The notes: a model not told the origin generated them from the letters alone. Shown: positions 1 to 11,588, counted from the first letter of the stretch. The stretch: DNA of 64,000 bases from Hydra vulgaris (GCF_038396675.1 NC_088929.1:36568501-36632500), one strand, 5' to 3'. Numbers and translations are program-made.

Positions 1-123
1 ACATACATACATACATACATACATACATACATACATACATACATACATACATACATACATACATACATACACACATACACACATACATACATAAATACAT
101 TCATGCATGCATGCATGCATACA

Positions 124-152
<29 letters not shown>
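1..152. repeat. (ACAT)n microsatellite
   Basis: Uninterrupted ACAT units run from the window edge, with a short variant block (ACAC, ATGC, AAAT) near 70-120. The tract probably extends beyond the window. It lies just downstream of the 3' edge of the gypsy relic, which is read on the - strand. Confidence 0.97.
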
Positions 153-154
<2 letters not shown>

Positions 155-300
155 TTGCAAAATGTATTTTTAGTAATATTGCTTGACGAGCAAAGTTTAT
201 CATAAATTTTTAATCATTTGCTTAAATTTGAAAAAATTTATATTAGAAAATATCAAGTTATTTCTAAGCAAATGATTAAATTACTAATTACTATTAGCCT

Positions 301-1579
301 CTATAAGCTCAATCTCTTCAGCCATAGGTTCATTTTTGCTGTTTCGAACATGCTTTTGTTATTCAAATGAGTGCTAGCTTTCATTATAACACTTGTTTGA
401 GAACAGATTTTTAAAGAATCTTTTTCGCCACTATAATTAATATAAAGACTTTCGTGCAACTGTTGGAAATCTCTACCAAGTATGATTTGTTCGCAAGAAT
501 TGGTTATAACCAAAAAGTATGTATTTGAGTACTCCATACTAAATAAAGTGAAGTTAGTTAAAACTTTACCTATAACTTGAGCAGATAAGGAAGGATCAGC
601 CATAGACTCTTTTATTAGAAGGGAGTATGTTTTAAAAGGGAGTAAGTTTTAAAGAGTCACATGATTCACTTATAAATGTGTCAGAGCTTACAGTGTCAAG
701 AAGAGCTCTTACCTTGGCCCTAGCAATAAAGATATAAACAATATAATTGAGTGAGTTGATAGTAGAGCAAATAATCGAGGCTAAACTTGGTGCATGGAAG
801 TTAGCAGCAGCAGAAGTGACAAAGTTCTTTGATGATTTGCACACTTTCTTGAAATGTCCTTTCTTACCACAATTTATATTCTTTTATATTCAATTATATT
901 CTGCGTCTTTGGCAGGATATGATTGTCGAGGGTGACGTTAACTTCCACAGAAATAACCTCTACTAGGCTAAGTAGAAACCGAAGTCTACTAGGCTAAGTA
1001 GAAACCGAAGCAAGCTCAGTAGTACATTCAAAATGTTTATTAATTTTAGCAACATTATGATACTCTGTGTGTGAATACATTTCGTTATTTCTTTGAACGT
1101 TTTTCCAAGGAACAAGCTTGATTATAGGCCTCAGTAAGTTTAAGGGTTTTCTAGTAGTCATTGGCGAGTATGATAAGAGCTTAGAACACTTATAAATGAA
1201 TCGCGAACGTATTCTTCACCATGTTTTAAAGCAAAAACCTGTTTAATGTTGCAATCTTTACTGAGTGTATTTAAGGCCTGCAAAAACTCATCAGTAGTAA
1301 AAACTCATGAGTAGATTCTCTAGATGATTGTTTAGGTGAAGCTAACTGATGACTGGAAAATAATTCATTTTTAGATTTTACAGGATTTCTATAGTGCCAT
1401 CAAATGATTCAATTTCAACAATATGGAGATAAATAGTTAATGAGGACATCTAATTTATCTTCTGTCTATATAGTTTTCATGAAGTTTGTCAAAGTTCTAA
1501 ACCAGTGTAACCATTCTTTAGAAGCTGATGTAGAATTAGGATTGCTGTCAAATCGCTCCTGTCTTAGATATTTATCCAT
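301..1579 (-). pseudogene. Ty3/gypsy-type LTR retrotransposon relic: gag, zinc knuckle, protease
   Basis: Read on the - strand, the order is gag, nucleocapsid knuckle, aspartic protease. A gag start is visible at 1579 (begins MDKYLRQERF) and is followed, through frameshifts and stops, by a gag-like stretch down to about 1140 that includes a LSKDCNIK motif. A degenerate zinc knuckle (CGKKGHFKKVC, first cysteine lost) lies at about 840-875. The protease follows at 632-720, where the catalytic box reads ALLDTVSSDTF; the usual DTGSS glycine is replaced by valine. The downstream protease motif ILGRDF is at 450-500. No reverse transcriptase, integrase or LTR is visible, and the sequence stops near the (ACAT)n tract. 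The copy is dead and cannot make a polyprotein. Clade is by motif resemblance only. Confidence 0.75.
959..1010. repeat. 26-bp perfect tandem duplication
   Basis: A 26-bp unit beginning TCTACTAGGC occurs twice head to tail without a mismatch, inside the gag-protease relic. It adds to the frame disruption there. Confidence 0.9.
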
Positions 1580-1783
1580 TAAAATATGAAGAATAAATTA
1601 TAGTGTAGTAAATTTAATAGTATATAATTAATTCTAAGCCAACATAGAAAGCTTTATTCTTCATATAATAATATGTAAACTAAAATATACAAACAGGTTA
1701 GTTTTAGTTAAGTAAAGAAAATGAGTAAAGAAAATGATTCTGTTAAATTATGAAAGTGGCAAATATTCAATGCTATGCCAATA

Positions 1784-2330
1784 TTAGTAGATAAAGATCA
1801 TTTTTCTTGTTTGAGTATAACTAAGTGAATAAACAAATAAAGTGAATAAATATAAGTCATTATTCTTTTCTGTTGTTTTGAATAAAGGATTTATAGAAAT
1901 CATTGCATGGTCAGAACCACTTAAAGGAGAGCCAGGAGAAACTAAACACAAGCTAGGGTCAGAGACAAGAAACAAATCAAGGAATTGATGTAATTGATTA
2001 GGGTTGTCTGGATAATGAGTCACAAAGTTAACATCTGAGTAAGAGAATAAAAAATACAGAAGTTCTGAAATGTAATGTCATCCGGGTCAGTGATGTTAGA
2101 GTCAAACCATTCAGTGTGGTGAGCATTAAAGTCACCAATTGACAGCAGGGTAAAGCAAAAGGGCTTGGTCAATTTGATCTGAAATTACTTCTTAAAAAAA
2201 TGCAGTCTTAAGAAGAAAGAGAATGATAAGAAATATGAGAAAATGTAATTAAGTGAAGATTCGCTAATCAGAAGCACATAAATGAGTGGTCAGAGATCCA
2301 AACCTGATTTTTTGATTCAATTAAAATTTT
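1784..2330 (-). pseudogene. LINE endonuclease-domain relic
   Basis: This is a fragment of the endonuclease/exonuclease/phosphatase domain of a non-LTR retrotransposon. On the - strand it contains IGDFNAHHTEW (about 2105-2150), then THYPDNPNQ and a terminal SGSDHAMISI motif (about 1895-1925), which are the GDFN and SDH catalytic boxes of this family. It aligns along its length with the better preserved endonuclease at 38364-38927, so both belong to the same LINE family. Frameshifts and stops interrupt it, and no reverse transcriptase is attached. Confidence 0.75.
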
Positions 2331-2690
2331 TGTTTATAACCAGATACATGTTTTACCTCAGTGCTGTGGTCAAATGTTTAGTAAAAAGACCTTCAATTTT
2401 TGTTGTTATTTGTAAATCATGAGGAGCATCAAAATGTTATTACAATTTTCTTGCAAATTATGTAATAAATGTTACATCTACTAAATTTCAGATTTTTTTT
2501 TCAGATTTCAGATAATTCTTTGTTAATCTCACATTCATAAAACTGAGGGGTCAAACAAGTTAAGGTTGCTAATAACTTATATAAGTCATTGTTTCTATAA
2601 TTTTTGTTCTTTATATATTTGTTCAATACTTTTACTCTTAAACTTAAACCTTGGTTTCTGCTGCGCTGAGAAATAATTTGAGTGTTTTAC
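2331..2690. other. AT-rich spacer, nothing recognised
   Basis: No sustained reading frame, inverted repeat or RNA signature was found here. Confidence 0.6.
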
Positions 2691-2694
2691 TATC

Positions 2695-2763
2695 AGAGAT
2701 ATGATGAGGGTTGAACCCAGAACTTCTTACTTATAAAGCAGTTGCTCTGCCACTAGGCTGCTT
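2695..2763 (-). repeat. tRNA-like SINE head
   Basis: On the - strand an A-box-like TAGTGGCAGAGCAACTG is followed about 35 bases later by the B-box-like GGGTTCAACCC, the spacing of a RNA polymerase III internal promoter. The anticodon stem pairs poorly and the acceptor stem is not convincing, so this is more likely a tRNA-derived SINE or decayed tRNA than a working gene. Confidence 0.5.
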
Positions 2764-3486
2764 CTTCATTGTTATCTTATTAGTTTTTATACAACCGTTT
2801 CCATATTTTTGCATAAAAAATTTTAATAAAGAAATTATTTAAAATGTTTTTTGTACAAATTTTTATTTTATTTTATATGCATTTTTAGACTTAAGGCTTT
2901 ACTCATTTTTTAAGATTAAATGGTTATTGAACCATTTTAGATATTTTTAACTTCTTCATTGTACTATGTTACTGAAAAATAAATTATGTGTAACTAATTA
3001 TTACTTTTAAATGTTTTTCTTACATTTTTTGAGCATATAAGTATAAACAGAGGGGGGGATCCAGCATTTTTTGATGTTTCAGATCAAAAATTACGACTTT
3101 ATAAAATGTGTAACTTTGTATAGTCATAATTTTTGAATGCCAAGAGTATACTGTATAAAGTTTAAGTTTTATCAATGAATATTAATTTATTTAAGAATAG
3201 TAAAAAATATTTTATCAACTTGTTGCTCTCTTGTTTGGGCCAAAAGTTTAGGGCTTTTTTGTTACGAGACGCTATTCTTATTTGACTTAAATACAAACAT
3301 AAATTTTTGGAGTTTGCTTTTGAGTCAGATATCTGGAAGTTATCTCAAACAACAAAAAATGCTAGATATGTGTCTGATAAAGCATATTTATATTGGTTTA
3401 TAAAGCACAATTTTATAATAACTTGATTGGTTTAAGGGATGCATTTAGTTTGATTTGCTTAGAATTTATTTTAAAGTTACTTTTTA
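2764..3486. other. Intergenic, upstream of CSN8
   Basis: AT-rich DNA without a supported gene. It presumably holds the promoter and any 5' non-coding exon of the CSN8 gene, but no specific element could be identified. A G7 run occurs at about 3052. Confidence 0.5.
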
Positions 3487-3487
3487 G
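3481..3487 (+). promoter_or_regulatory. Candidate 3' splice or trans-splice acceptor before CSN8
   Basis: TTTTTAG ends 12 bases before the CSN8 ATG. The T-rich tract plus AG fits a 3' splice site for a 5'-UTR intron or a spliced-leader acceptor. It is inferred from position and sequence only. Confidence 0.35.
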
Positions 3488-3499
3488 ATAAAAGCAATA

Positions 3500-4069
3500 A
3501 TGCTCTACAATGAACTATCATATGAAGAGACTCTTGCTAGTTTAGAACATCAAGAGTTAACATCTTCCAATGGAATAGCGTCAATAGAAGTTTATTCTCA
3601 ACTGCTGACGTTTTATCTTTTGGAGAATGATATCATAAATGCCAAGTTTCTTTGGAAAAGAATCCCTGCACCCTTAAAAGATAATGAAGAATTAAAAAAT
3701 ATTTGGGTCATAGGAAAATATATGTGGAAAAAAGATTTAGTAAATATATACAGTGCAATATCCAGTTATGAATGGTCTACTTTAATATCACCTTTAATGA
3801 AAAAACTTTGTGAAAAACTTCGTGAATCTTCCTTAAAGTTAATATCAAAAGTGTATACTGTTGTTAAAGTGGAATCTTTATGTGCTATGCTAGGGGCTCA
3901 AGAAGAAGAAGTTTTGACTTTAATTTCTTCATTTCCATGGGAAGTTGAGCAGAACTTTATAAAAATTCCACAAAGTACAGAAACTAAAAAGAATATTGAG
4001 TGTTCTTCAGAAGACAGTGATAAACTTTTGAAGCGACTCACTGATTATATTATTTTTTATGAAAATTAG
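3500..4069 (+). CDS. COPS8: COP9 signalosome complex subunit 8
   Basis: The frame encodes a complete 189-residue CSN8, the smallest PCI-domain subunit of the COP9 signalosome. That complex removes NEDD8 from cullins and so regulates cullin-RING ubiquitin ligases in nucleus and cytosol. Family-diagnostic stretches are visible: VYSQLLTFYLLENDI near residue 31, FLWKRIPAPLKDN near residue 50, and the C-terminal LLKRLTDYIIFYEN, which matches the conserved end of the animal protein. The length is slightly below the human protein (209 residues), mostly through a shorter linker before the C-terminus. The start is chosen because the N-terminal SYEETLASLEHQEL aligns with the family N-terminus. The gene is uninterrupted, whereas the vertebrate gene has many introns, so intron loss or a retrocopy is possible. 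An AATAAA lies at 4178, and CCDC25 follows on the same strand 1.5 kb downstream. Its codons are intact, so it is likely functional. Confidence 0.93.
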   Translation: MLYNELSYEETLASLEHQELTSSNGIASIEVYSQLLTFYLLENDIINAKFLWKRIPAPLKDNEELKNIWVIGKYMWKKDLVNIYSAISSYEWSTLISPLMKKLCEKLRESSLKLISKVYTVVKVESLCAMLGAQEEEVLTLISSFPWEVEQNFIKIPQSTETKKNIECSSEDSDKLLKRLTDYIIFYEN

Positions 4070-4177
4070 TTAGTAATTATTTCCTGTTCTCAAAAATACT
4101 CTCTACTTTTTCTTGTAAAATTCATTCAATATTTATATTTAAATTTAAAGGCTGGAAAAAAGGAAGTTAGCCAGCTA

Positions 4178-4183
4178 AATAAA
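4178..4183 (+). terminator. Candidate polyadenylation signal of CSN8
   Basis: AATAAA lies 109 bases after the CSN8 stop codon. No downstream GU-rich element was confirmed. Confidence 0.4.
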
Positions 4184-4387
4184 ATAATACAACTTTTTTG
4201 CATAACTTACAGACAAAGGCAAATTTATTTAAAGAACTGAAGTTTTTTTAGTATTTTAATTTTCCCTTTTTTTTTTTTATTAATATATTATATAATTTTA
4301 TAAACTTTTTTACTTTGCAGTTTTATAAAAATCATTTTTAAATTTCTTTTTAACCATAAAAAAAGTTGCTATAGAATGTTTGAGATG

Positions 4388-4669
<282 letters not shown>

Positions 4670-5092
4670 CTGCACTGGCATTACCCCATTGGCCATTTGC
4701 AAAAAAGTGATTATTTCGATTATGCGATAAAAAGCAATAAAAAATTGCATCAAATTGCACTCATTTTTTCAATGAAAATAAAGTCACAATATATTGCCAA
4801 GCCATTCGCTTTATAAAAATCACAGCATTGTGATTACCTAACTAAATATCGCATTCTTGACTAAGCACCCCTTATTTCTTATGTAAATATCGAAATTTAT
4901 CGCATTAATCAAATTGTGGTAATGCTAGTGCTTTATATATATATATGTATATATATATCAAAATTAAATATTCTTTTTAATTTTGATTTATTCTGAAATT
5001 TAATTAATCAGCTAAGTTAGGCTCCAATCAATACCTGTTGTTAAAGAAAATTTTAGTGTAAAATTTTATTTCAAGTGATGGAAATCATTTAA

Positions 5093-5318
<226 letters not shown>

Positions 5319-5454
5319 TTGCTGACCTGTTGTGATCAATATATCTAATGACATTGATTTCAGTTGGTCAACCGTATATTATAAATATATAATAAAATCT
5401 TTATATGTTCAAAAGTAGTTTATATGCTTCCTTTTTATTGGATTTATCTTATGT

Positions 5455-5456
5455 GA

Positions 5457-5508
<52 letters not shown>

Positions 5509-5519
5509 TTATTTATTTA
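5455..5519. repeat. (TA)n/(TTTA)n microsatellite
   Basis: A TA tract grades into ATTT units, ending about 60 bases upstream of the CCDC25 start. Confidence 0.9.
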
Positions 5520-5548
5520 TACATACAAACTTATATATTTATGACAAT

Positions 5549-5567
5549 TTTTTTTTTCACTTAAAAG
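5549..5567 (+). promoter_or_regulatory. Candidate 3' splice or trans-splice acceptor before CCDC25
   Basis: A run of T followed by CACTTAAAAG ends 11 bases before the CCDC25 ATG. This has the form of a polypyrimidine tract plus AG, suitable for a 5'-UTR intron or spliced-leader addition. It is inferred from sequence and position only. Confidence 0.4.
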
Positions 5568-5578
5568 GAATTTCTAAA

Positions 5579-6205
5579 ATGGTAATAGAATTCTCTTCTA
5601 ATGCTGTTACACCTCCAATGCATATATATATGGGAAGAGATAAACATGAAAATGAGGAGCTTATTAGATGGGGATGGCCAGAAGATGTATGGTTTCATGT
5701 AGACAAACTTTCATCAGCCCACATATATTTACGATTAACTCCAGGAATGACTATAGACACTATACCGGAAGATGTCCTTAATGATTGCATTCAATTGACA
5801 AAAGCAAACAGTATTCAAGGTAGTAAGCAAAATCATGTAAACATTGTATATACACCTTGGTCTAATTTAAAAAAAACAGGAAGTATGGATGTAGGTCAAG
5901 TAGGATTTCACAATGACAAAGATGTCCGCTATGCTATGGTAGAAAAAAAATGCAATGAAATTATAAATCGATTAAATAAAACAAAAGTAGAAAGAGAAAT
6001 AAATTATAGATTACTTAGAGAAGATAGGGACAGAGAAGAGCGTGCAAAAGAACGTGCAAAACAACTAGAAGAAAAAGCACTCAATAAGTTAAGAGAGGAG
6101 CAAAAGAGGGAACAAGAAAACCTTACTAGCTATGCATCGCTTATGAACGAGAGCAATATGAGATCAAACATTGATGATCCAGTAGACGAAGATGATTTTA
6201 TGTAA
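5579..6205 (+). CDS. CCDC25: Coiled-coil domain-containing protein 25 (NFACT-R domain)
   Basis: The frame encodes a 208-residue protein, the same length as human CCDC25. The N-terminal half is the NFACT-R (DUF814) domain, with IYMGRDKHENEELI near residue 20, GWPEDVWFHVDKLSSAH at about residues 34-50, and the conserved KANSIQG...NIVYTPWSNLKK stretch at about 78-101. A strongly charged coiled coil follows (about residues 125-190, rich in RDREER and KE repeats), then the acidic tail ending DEDDFM. The domain is shared with proteins of ribosome-associated quality control (NEMF/Rqc2); mammalian CCDC25 has been reported as a sensor of extracellular-trap DNA. Role here is inferred by orthology. The start at 5579 is preferred over upstream methionines because it matches the family N-terminus and the upstream frame is microsatellite. 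The gene has no introns in this window, unlike vertebrate orthologues. Confidence 0.94.
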   Translation: MVIEFSSNAVTPPMHIYMGRDKHENEELIRWGWPEDVWFHVDKLSSAHIYLRLTPGMTIDTIPEDVLNDCIQLTKANSIQGSKQNHVNIVYTPWSNLKKTGSMDVGQVGFHNDKDVRYAMVEKKCNEIINRLNKTKVEREINYRLLREDRDREERAKERAKQLEEKALNKLREEQKREQENLTSYASLMNESNMRSNIDDPVDEDDFM

Positions 6206-7484
6206 CGTTTTTGTTGCTAAGAATATAAATTACATTATTTCTATATCTTATTATCTTATTACTTCTATATCTTCTATATTCTATAACTTTATATTTTCTT
6301 GATGATTTTAGTAGGAAAATATTTTGAATTAAAAAGAAAATGAAAAGAAATTTTTGAAAAGAAAAAAAAAATGAAACTTATTATTTGCTTATATTAAGAG
6401 CAATAGCTCATTTTACACTATTTCTTTGCTTCTTCTTATGCGTTTATATAACAGGATAGCATGGTTTTAACAATTTTTCCCATTCGCAAGTTTTAAAATC
6501 AGTTTTAAATTAACTCATTTTCTCAGCAGCTAGTATGTAGCTCTCACCAGCTAGTATGTAGCTTGTATGCAATTTATTTTATGTCCTGTTTATAAGTTCT
6601 GAATTGTTCTTAGCGTTGTTAAAAAAAGTTTTTAAAAAAATTTGAAGGTTTTAAATTAAACTGGAAATATACTATTTGGAGGGCTCATTTTGATTTAAAT
6701 TTCACATTTTGTTTACTAAATTTTAATAAATAAAATTTTGATAATTAAAAATTTAATAATTAAAATTTTAATAATTAAATCGACTTAAATTTTGTTAAAA
6801 TTATATTTTTTATTAACCAGTGCGTAATAGACCTGAACATACCAAATGTTAGCTAAAATTATAAAGAACCTTTAAATAGACACAAAAAAATTAAATAGAC
6901 ATTAAATTATGGACTTGGAAATTTACTTTTGAGGTCAAAATCGGATTCGAAGCACTTAAACGGCGTTCTATCTACCTACTGCTTTGGAGAGGTTAACTTT
7001 GAAGTTTTGTTCAAGCAACATAAAACTTTTAAATCAAGGTATTTATTTTAATGAGTTTAGCAGTAATTTTGATTAATAACAAAACTGTATACTGCCAATA
7101 TTCCAATATATCATTAATGTATCTAAATGAAAATAGCAAAATTAGTAGGATAAAAGTACGAAAAGGCACTAAAATTAGTGCTTTTTTGTACTTTTTTCGA
7201 CGAAGAGCTTTTTAAACAAATGCATATGGCGAGAAAATAAAGCGTGTACACGAAATAAATGTAAAAATAAAAAAACTACTAGAAAATGCTACTCATCAAT
7301 TTTTATTTAGATTTAAGTATAAAATATTAAAACATTATTTTAAGAAGATAAAATGTTTCAAAGAAATTGGTTTATTCCTGTGAGCATTTAATAAATAAAG
7401 CGTCACACTTTTACTTTAGTAGAACCCATAAGCTTGTGCACAGAACAACAATCAAAGCCATTTGATGCTTTCTTAAATGACATC
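6206..7484. other. Intergenic, no gene seen
   Basis: AT-rich DNA. It holds the probable 3' UTR of CCDC25 (ATTAAA at 6328), an A-rich stretch at 6350-6372, and an imperfect 21-bp hairpin at 7154-7197. No coding frame is supported. Confidence 0.6.
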
Positions 7485-7778
7485 GGACAGGACTGAAAAG
7501 TCTTGTTTTTCAAAAGGAATGACCTTTATAAACTAAATTAGAAAATACAAAAAAAATAAAAACGTTTGGAAGGCGGCAATAATAACTAACATGCTACCTA
7601 TAAAGATCTATTTAGTTTCAGGTAAAGGTATTGCATGTGGTATATTAAAATTAAATAGATATTTATGAGTAGTTCGTTAAGTATTTTTGCCCTCTTCTAA
7701 ACATTTTTTTTTTTTTGAATTTCCAATTTAGTTTATAGAGGTCATTCCGTTTGAAAAAAAAGACTTTTCAATCCTGCC
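7485..7778. mobile_element. MITE with about 75-bp terminal inverted repeats
   Basis: The left arm from 7485 (GGACAGGACTGAAAAGTC) is repeated in inverted form at the right end (…GACTTTTCAATCCTGCC), and pairing continues through AATGACCTYTATAAACTAA for about 75 bases. The interior has no coding capacity. A target duplication could not be fixed, so the superfamily is unknown. Confidence 0.7.
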
Positions 7779-8135
7779 CATTTTCAAGTCTTCAACGTTT
7801 CTCCATCTTTTTTCGTTTGATAATTGTGTAGCACATTTTAATAAACCTCAATTCTGGGCAGTTTGAAGGATTTGCTGTTTTGGGCACAACTTTTACGTCG
7901 ATTTGGTTATACCATTAAAAAGCTAGTTTACTATGGATAAAAACTAAATAAGGTTAGAACACGTCTACTATCGTGTGTTTTAATAAAAGGTAAGAAAGAG
8001 GTGCTGAGTTTTTGCCACACATGCAAATAAATAGATAAATCTAGGCTTTTTTAGTTTTGTGTATTTAAATGTTTTATCCTCTATACTTGGCAGTATAATA
8101 TACAGCACCAGGATTTTGCTAAGTATTCTACTTCA
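7779..8135. other. Spacer, nothing recognised
   Basis: AT-rich sequence between a MITE and a LINE fragment. No frame or repeat could be assigned. Confidence 0.5.
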
Positions 8136-9663
8136 TATAAGTTTAACTATCGGCCTATATCTGTTCTTCGAGTTTTTTCGAAAACTCTAGAAAGAATTAT
8201 GTTTAACAGAATTTACCCACATCTTACTGAGATTAATTTGTTATTTAACCATCAGTATGGATTTAAAAAAAAAAACAGAACACGCAATTCTTCAGTTAAC
8301 ATGTAATCTCACAGAATCGTTTGAAAAAACCGAGTATATAAGCATCTTTGTTGACTTATCCAAAGCCTTTGATATATAGACTATGAAATTCTTTTTAAAA
8401 AACTCAAACATTACGGAATAACTGGAAATGTTCTTAAATGGTTAAAAAGTTATTTAAATAATCGCAAACAATTTGTATCCGTTGAAGATTTCTTACTGGT
8501 TTAAATCAAACAAGTTATTAATTAACATTAAAAAAACTAATTAGATTTTCTTTCATCTACCTTCAAAAACAAAATTAATTCCTAACAAAATGCCATCCCT
8601 TTTCATTGATAATGTCGAAATAAGCAGAGTAAATGTTACAAAATTTTTAGGTGTTTATACTGATGGTCCCCTTACTTGGAAAGTTCTCATTGAAAATTTA
8701 TATAAAAAAACTTCAAAAAGTATAGAAACTTTATATAAGGTAAGAAGCTTTTTAATTAAGAAAACTCAATTATATTTCTATTTTATTCACAGCCATATTA
8801 ACAATGCAATTATTGTATGGGCTAATACCAACAAAAGCAAACTTGAACCTCTTTATCGTCATCAGAAACATATAGCACGTTTAGTAAACTTTAATGAATG
8901 TTTTACACATGCAAAACCTCTATTATAAAAAATGAATGCACTAAATATATATCAAATTAATGTTTATAATGTTCTATGTTTTATGTTTTCATGTAAAATC
9001 AATTCTTCCCCGGTTTCCTTTTATAATTTGTATTTGTCTAAAGATAAAAATAAATACATTTTACACAATGACAATTTTATTAAACAGCCATATTTTCAAA
9101 CAAATTATAGCAAGTTTTTGCATCGCTTTTCTCAAAAGTTTTGGAACAATATAGTTTTAAAAAATTTTCCTTAAATTTTTATTGAGTCATGTAACTACAA
9201 CTCATTTAAACGAAAACTTAAAGAATCAATTTTTACAATTGATGACTTGGTAATATACTTTTAATATATATATATTTTTGTATATCCCCCTTTTACCTTT
9301 TATTAATCAAAAAACTTTTAAAAATCTATATAAATACTAAGACTTTCAAGCGATTTTTATATTTTTTGAATATACAGTATATAAAACATTTAAATTTTAT
9401 CAATGGACTTTTTAGTAAAGAAAAATTTGTAATTATCTTGTTCATCTTTTACCAATATTGCGAGAAGTTATCACGTTTATATTAGCGGTTCTCGACGACA
9501 AGGCTTAACGAGTTCCCGCGTTCTTATTTTTTTTTATCGATCTAATTCTTTAAAATTTTTATTGTCATTTGCTTTTTTTGTTATTCTTATCTTGTAAACT
9601 TTATATTGTATAACGACATGTTGTTTAAAATGCAATTAAGAACAAAAAAATGTTTTATTATCT

Positions 9664-9664
<1 letters not shown>
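8136..9664 (+). pseudogene. 5'-truncated, internally deleted LINE (reverse transcriptase and 3' end)
   Basis: This is the 3' part of a non-LTR retrotransposon of the same family as the copy at 50.3-60.28 kb. Visible reverse-transcriptase motifs are NYRPISVLRVFSKTLERI (about 8145-8200), QYGFKK, and VDLSKAFD (about 8350). The block that should carry the catalytic FADD box is missing: sequence jumps near 8490-8520 from the RKQFV region straight to the LNIKKT region. The C-terminal part is then readable at 8590-9174 with one stop (SLFIDNVEISRVNVTKFLG, YRHQKHIARLVNF). The tail shares GCGGTTCTCGAYGACAAG with the copy at 60.12 kb. The copy cannot encode a polymerase. It ends at the (AAT)n tract. Confidence 0.88.
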
Positions 9665-9720
<56 letters not shown>

Positions 9721-9725
9721 GTAAC

Positions 9726-9769
<44 letters not shown>

Positions 9770-9785
9770 TAATAACAATAATAAC

Positions 9786-9827
<42 letters not shown>
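9665..9827. repeat. (AAT)n microsatellite, LINE tail
   Basis: About 160 bases of AAT units with GTAACA and AAC interruptions begin exactly where homology to the LINE 3' UTR ends. It probably grew from the element's 3' tail. Poly-Asn and poly-Leu frames across it are artefacts. Confidence 0.95.
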
Positions 9828-10024
9828 GAAATTTTTAGAAATAAATTTATCATACAACTTTCTGCCGCAGGTCCTTACACTTTTTTTTTAATTTCAGAAT
9901 GGTTGGGCACATTTTGTGACTTTAAAGAATAAAGCCCATGTTTATTTCAAACTTTTACAAACAACAATGAATAATTTTTTTGCGCGTTTCCTTAGTGAGG
10001 GGATTGGGTGTTAAAGCTGTTGAC

Positions 10025-10077
10025 CGGTTTTTTAGCCATCTTATATCTTGAAAAGATATAAGATGGCTAAAAAACCG
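10025..10077. repeat. Perfect 25-bp inverted repeat, 3-nt loop
   Basis: Arms 10025-10049 and 10053-10077 are exact reverse complements around the loop GAA. No T-run follows, and no transposon ends coincide, so it is not a typical terminator or MITE. Confidence 0.95.
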
Positions 10078-10399
10078 TCCTTCCACTACCAGATTTGCGT
10101 TTGATCAATTTTGTTGGGAAAAAAAGGTTGAATAACACAATTAACAATGTAGGGTTGTATTTGGAACTTATTTACCATTGAAGCTTCTATTGGGTGGACA
10201 CGAAAACATCCAGTCAACTTTAAATTGAGGCTTCTATAAAGCCATGAATGCTTTTTATTCCAATTTTTTTAATTAAATGTGTTTATATCAATTAGGGTTT
10301 CAACTTAATTTTTTAAGGGGCTTGATGGGCTGTTTGTCAACGGATCAAATTTTATAGCGGGTTGATACCATCATTTCGGAGATATTTTCTTTTTTCACC

Positions 10400-11290
10400 T
10401 TATTGATTGCAACAACCTACTATTTTTGGAAGTCTTTTTATTGTTGTTACTCCACCTGTCTTACAAAAAACTCCTTTAATTATTGCTAAAAAATCTTCAA
10501 TCTTGCGTTCTTCAAGATGGATTAGAGGATTTGCATCTTTAGGAACAATTTTCGCATTATTATCTTTCCACCACTGTAGAACATTTTTTAGAATAGTAAG
10601 AAGCAGCAAGATCTAGCCAATAGAGACATTGGTATTTCGTGTTTTTTTTTTCATAAATGGCAAAGGTTTTTTTTTGGAAGTATTCTTTGATGTAGAGATG
10701 ATCCAGTCAAGATTTTCTTAGTGACAAAACAAGAGGACAGCATACCACAGCTACAAATTACGTGCCACACAAAGAAATTGGATGCAAATTTTTCTCGTCG
10801 AATATATTTAAGTTAATCATCGACAGGCTTATCTTTGTTTCCATAATAAAATTGCTGACCAGGAAGTTGAGAAAAATCCGCCTTCCAATATGTTTCGTCG
10901 TCTTCAGTTGTGCATATACTTTTCCGCCATTATTTTAACCAAATTCTTTGCGCGTCGAATTCCTTTAATTTTACAAAACAAGCTTCTCTTAGGTGTATTT
11001 TTTTTAATGAAATGCTTTAAATCAAGTGTTTTTAAGTACTTTTTTAAAATAAGAACGCGAAGTCTTTTTATTTTTTTACTAGATATGTGACTGGTTTGAA
11101 TTTCTTGCTATTGAACTGAGAATCGACTTTACCTTTTTGGATTTATGGAAAGTTTTCTTACTTCCACTTCCAGGTTTTCTTTCAAAGCTTTAAGTAGTCT
11201 TGAACTTATTTATAATACCAATGGCTGTAGATTTTGGGACATTTGTACGTTTAGCAATCATGCAGTATGAAGTCGCTGGACTTTTGCACA
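10400..11290 (-). pseudogene. Tc1/mariner transposase relic
   Basis: On the - strand the order is: an N-terminal helix-turn-helix (CKSPATSYCMIAKRTNVPKS at about 11215-11285); a basic linker (KPGSGSKKTF); a catalytic-domain segment with DDETYWKADFSQLPGQQFYY (about 10830-10910); a VWHVICSCG motif; and the C-terminal LQWWKDNN…NPLIHLEERKIEDFLAIIKG region, where the third acidic residue of the DDE triad is expected. Stops and frameshifts separate these blocks. The N-terminal block is duplicated in inverted orientation next to it, which destroys the start of the gene. Confidence 0.8.
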
Positions 11291-11391
11291 AAATGTTCAC
11301 AACTTTTTGTGCAAAAGTCCAGCGACTTCATACTGCATGATTGCTAAACGTACAAATGTCCCAAAATCTACAGTCATTGGTATTATAAATA
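11214..11391. repeat. Long near-perfect inverted repeat inside the mariner element
   Basis: About 77 bases (11214-11290) encoding the transposase helix-turn-helix recur as the reverse complement at 11305-11391, with only one or two differences and a loop of about 14 bases. The same peptide, CKSPATSYCMIAKRTNVPKS, can therefore be read on both strands. Confidence 0.93.
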
Positions 11392-11588
11392 AGTATATTT
11401 ATACATACACCCCTCAATTTGTTTCCAAAATATTTGGCAAACCATTGACTTGTAAACAAAAATTTATCAACAGAATTAAAGATAAGGAAGTAACGTTTAA
11501 TTAAAAAAATAAACGAAATAAAAAACATTTGTGATTTTAGAGAAATCTCAATTTAAAGTTGAGCGGATTTTTTGGTGTCCACCCGATA

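Larger units (their letters stand above)
10190..11586 (-). mobile_element. Tc1/mariner-type transposon, inactive
   Basis: A 1,397-bp unit is bounded by about 45-bp inverted repeats (left TTGGGTGGACAC…, right ends …GTGTCCACCCGA) and flanked by TA on both sides (10188-10189 and 11587-11588), the target-site signature of this superfamily. The inner part of the repeats shares TCAACTTTAAATTGAG. It carries a broken transposase on the - strand. Confidence 0.9.

Noticed and set aside
9587-9932. Poly-Asn, poly-Leu and poly-Ile frames
   Set aside because: Translations of the (AAT)n tract at a LINE tail; composition is fully explained by the repeat.
10025-10077. Intrinsic (Rho-independent) terminator
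   Set aside because: The window is eukaryotic nuclear DNA and the hairpin has no following T-run tied to a gene.
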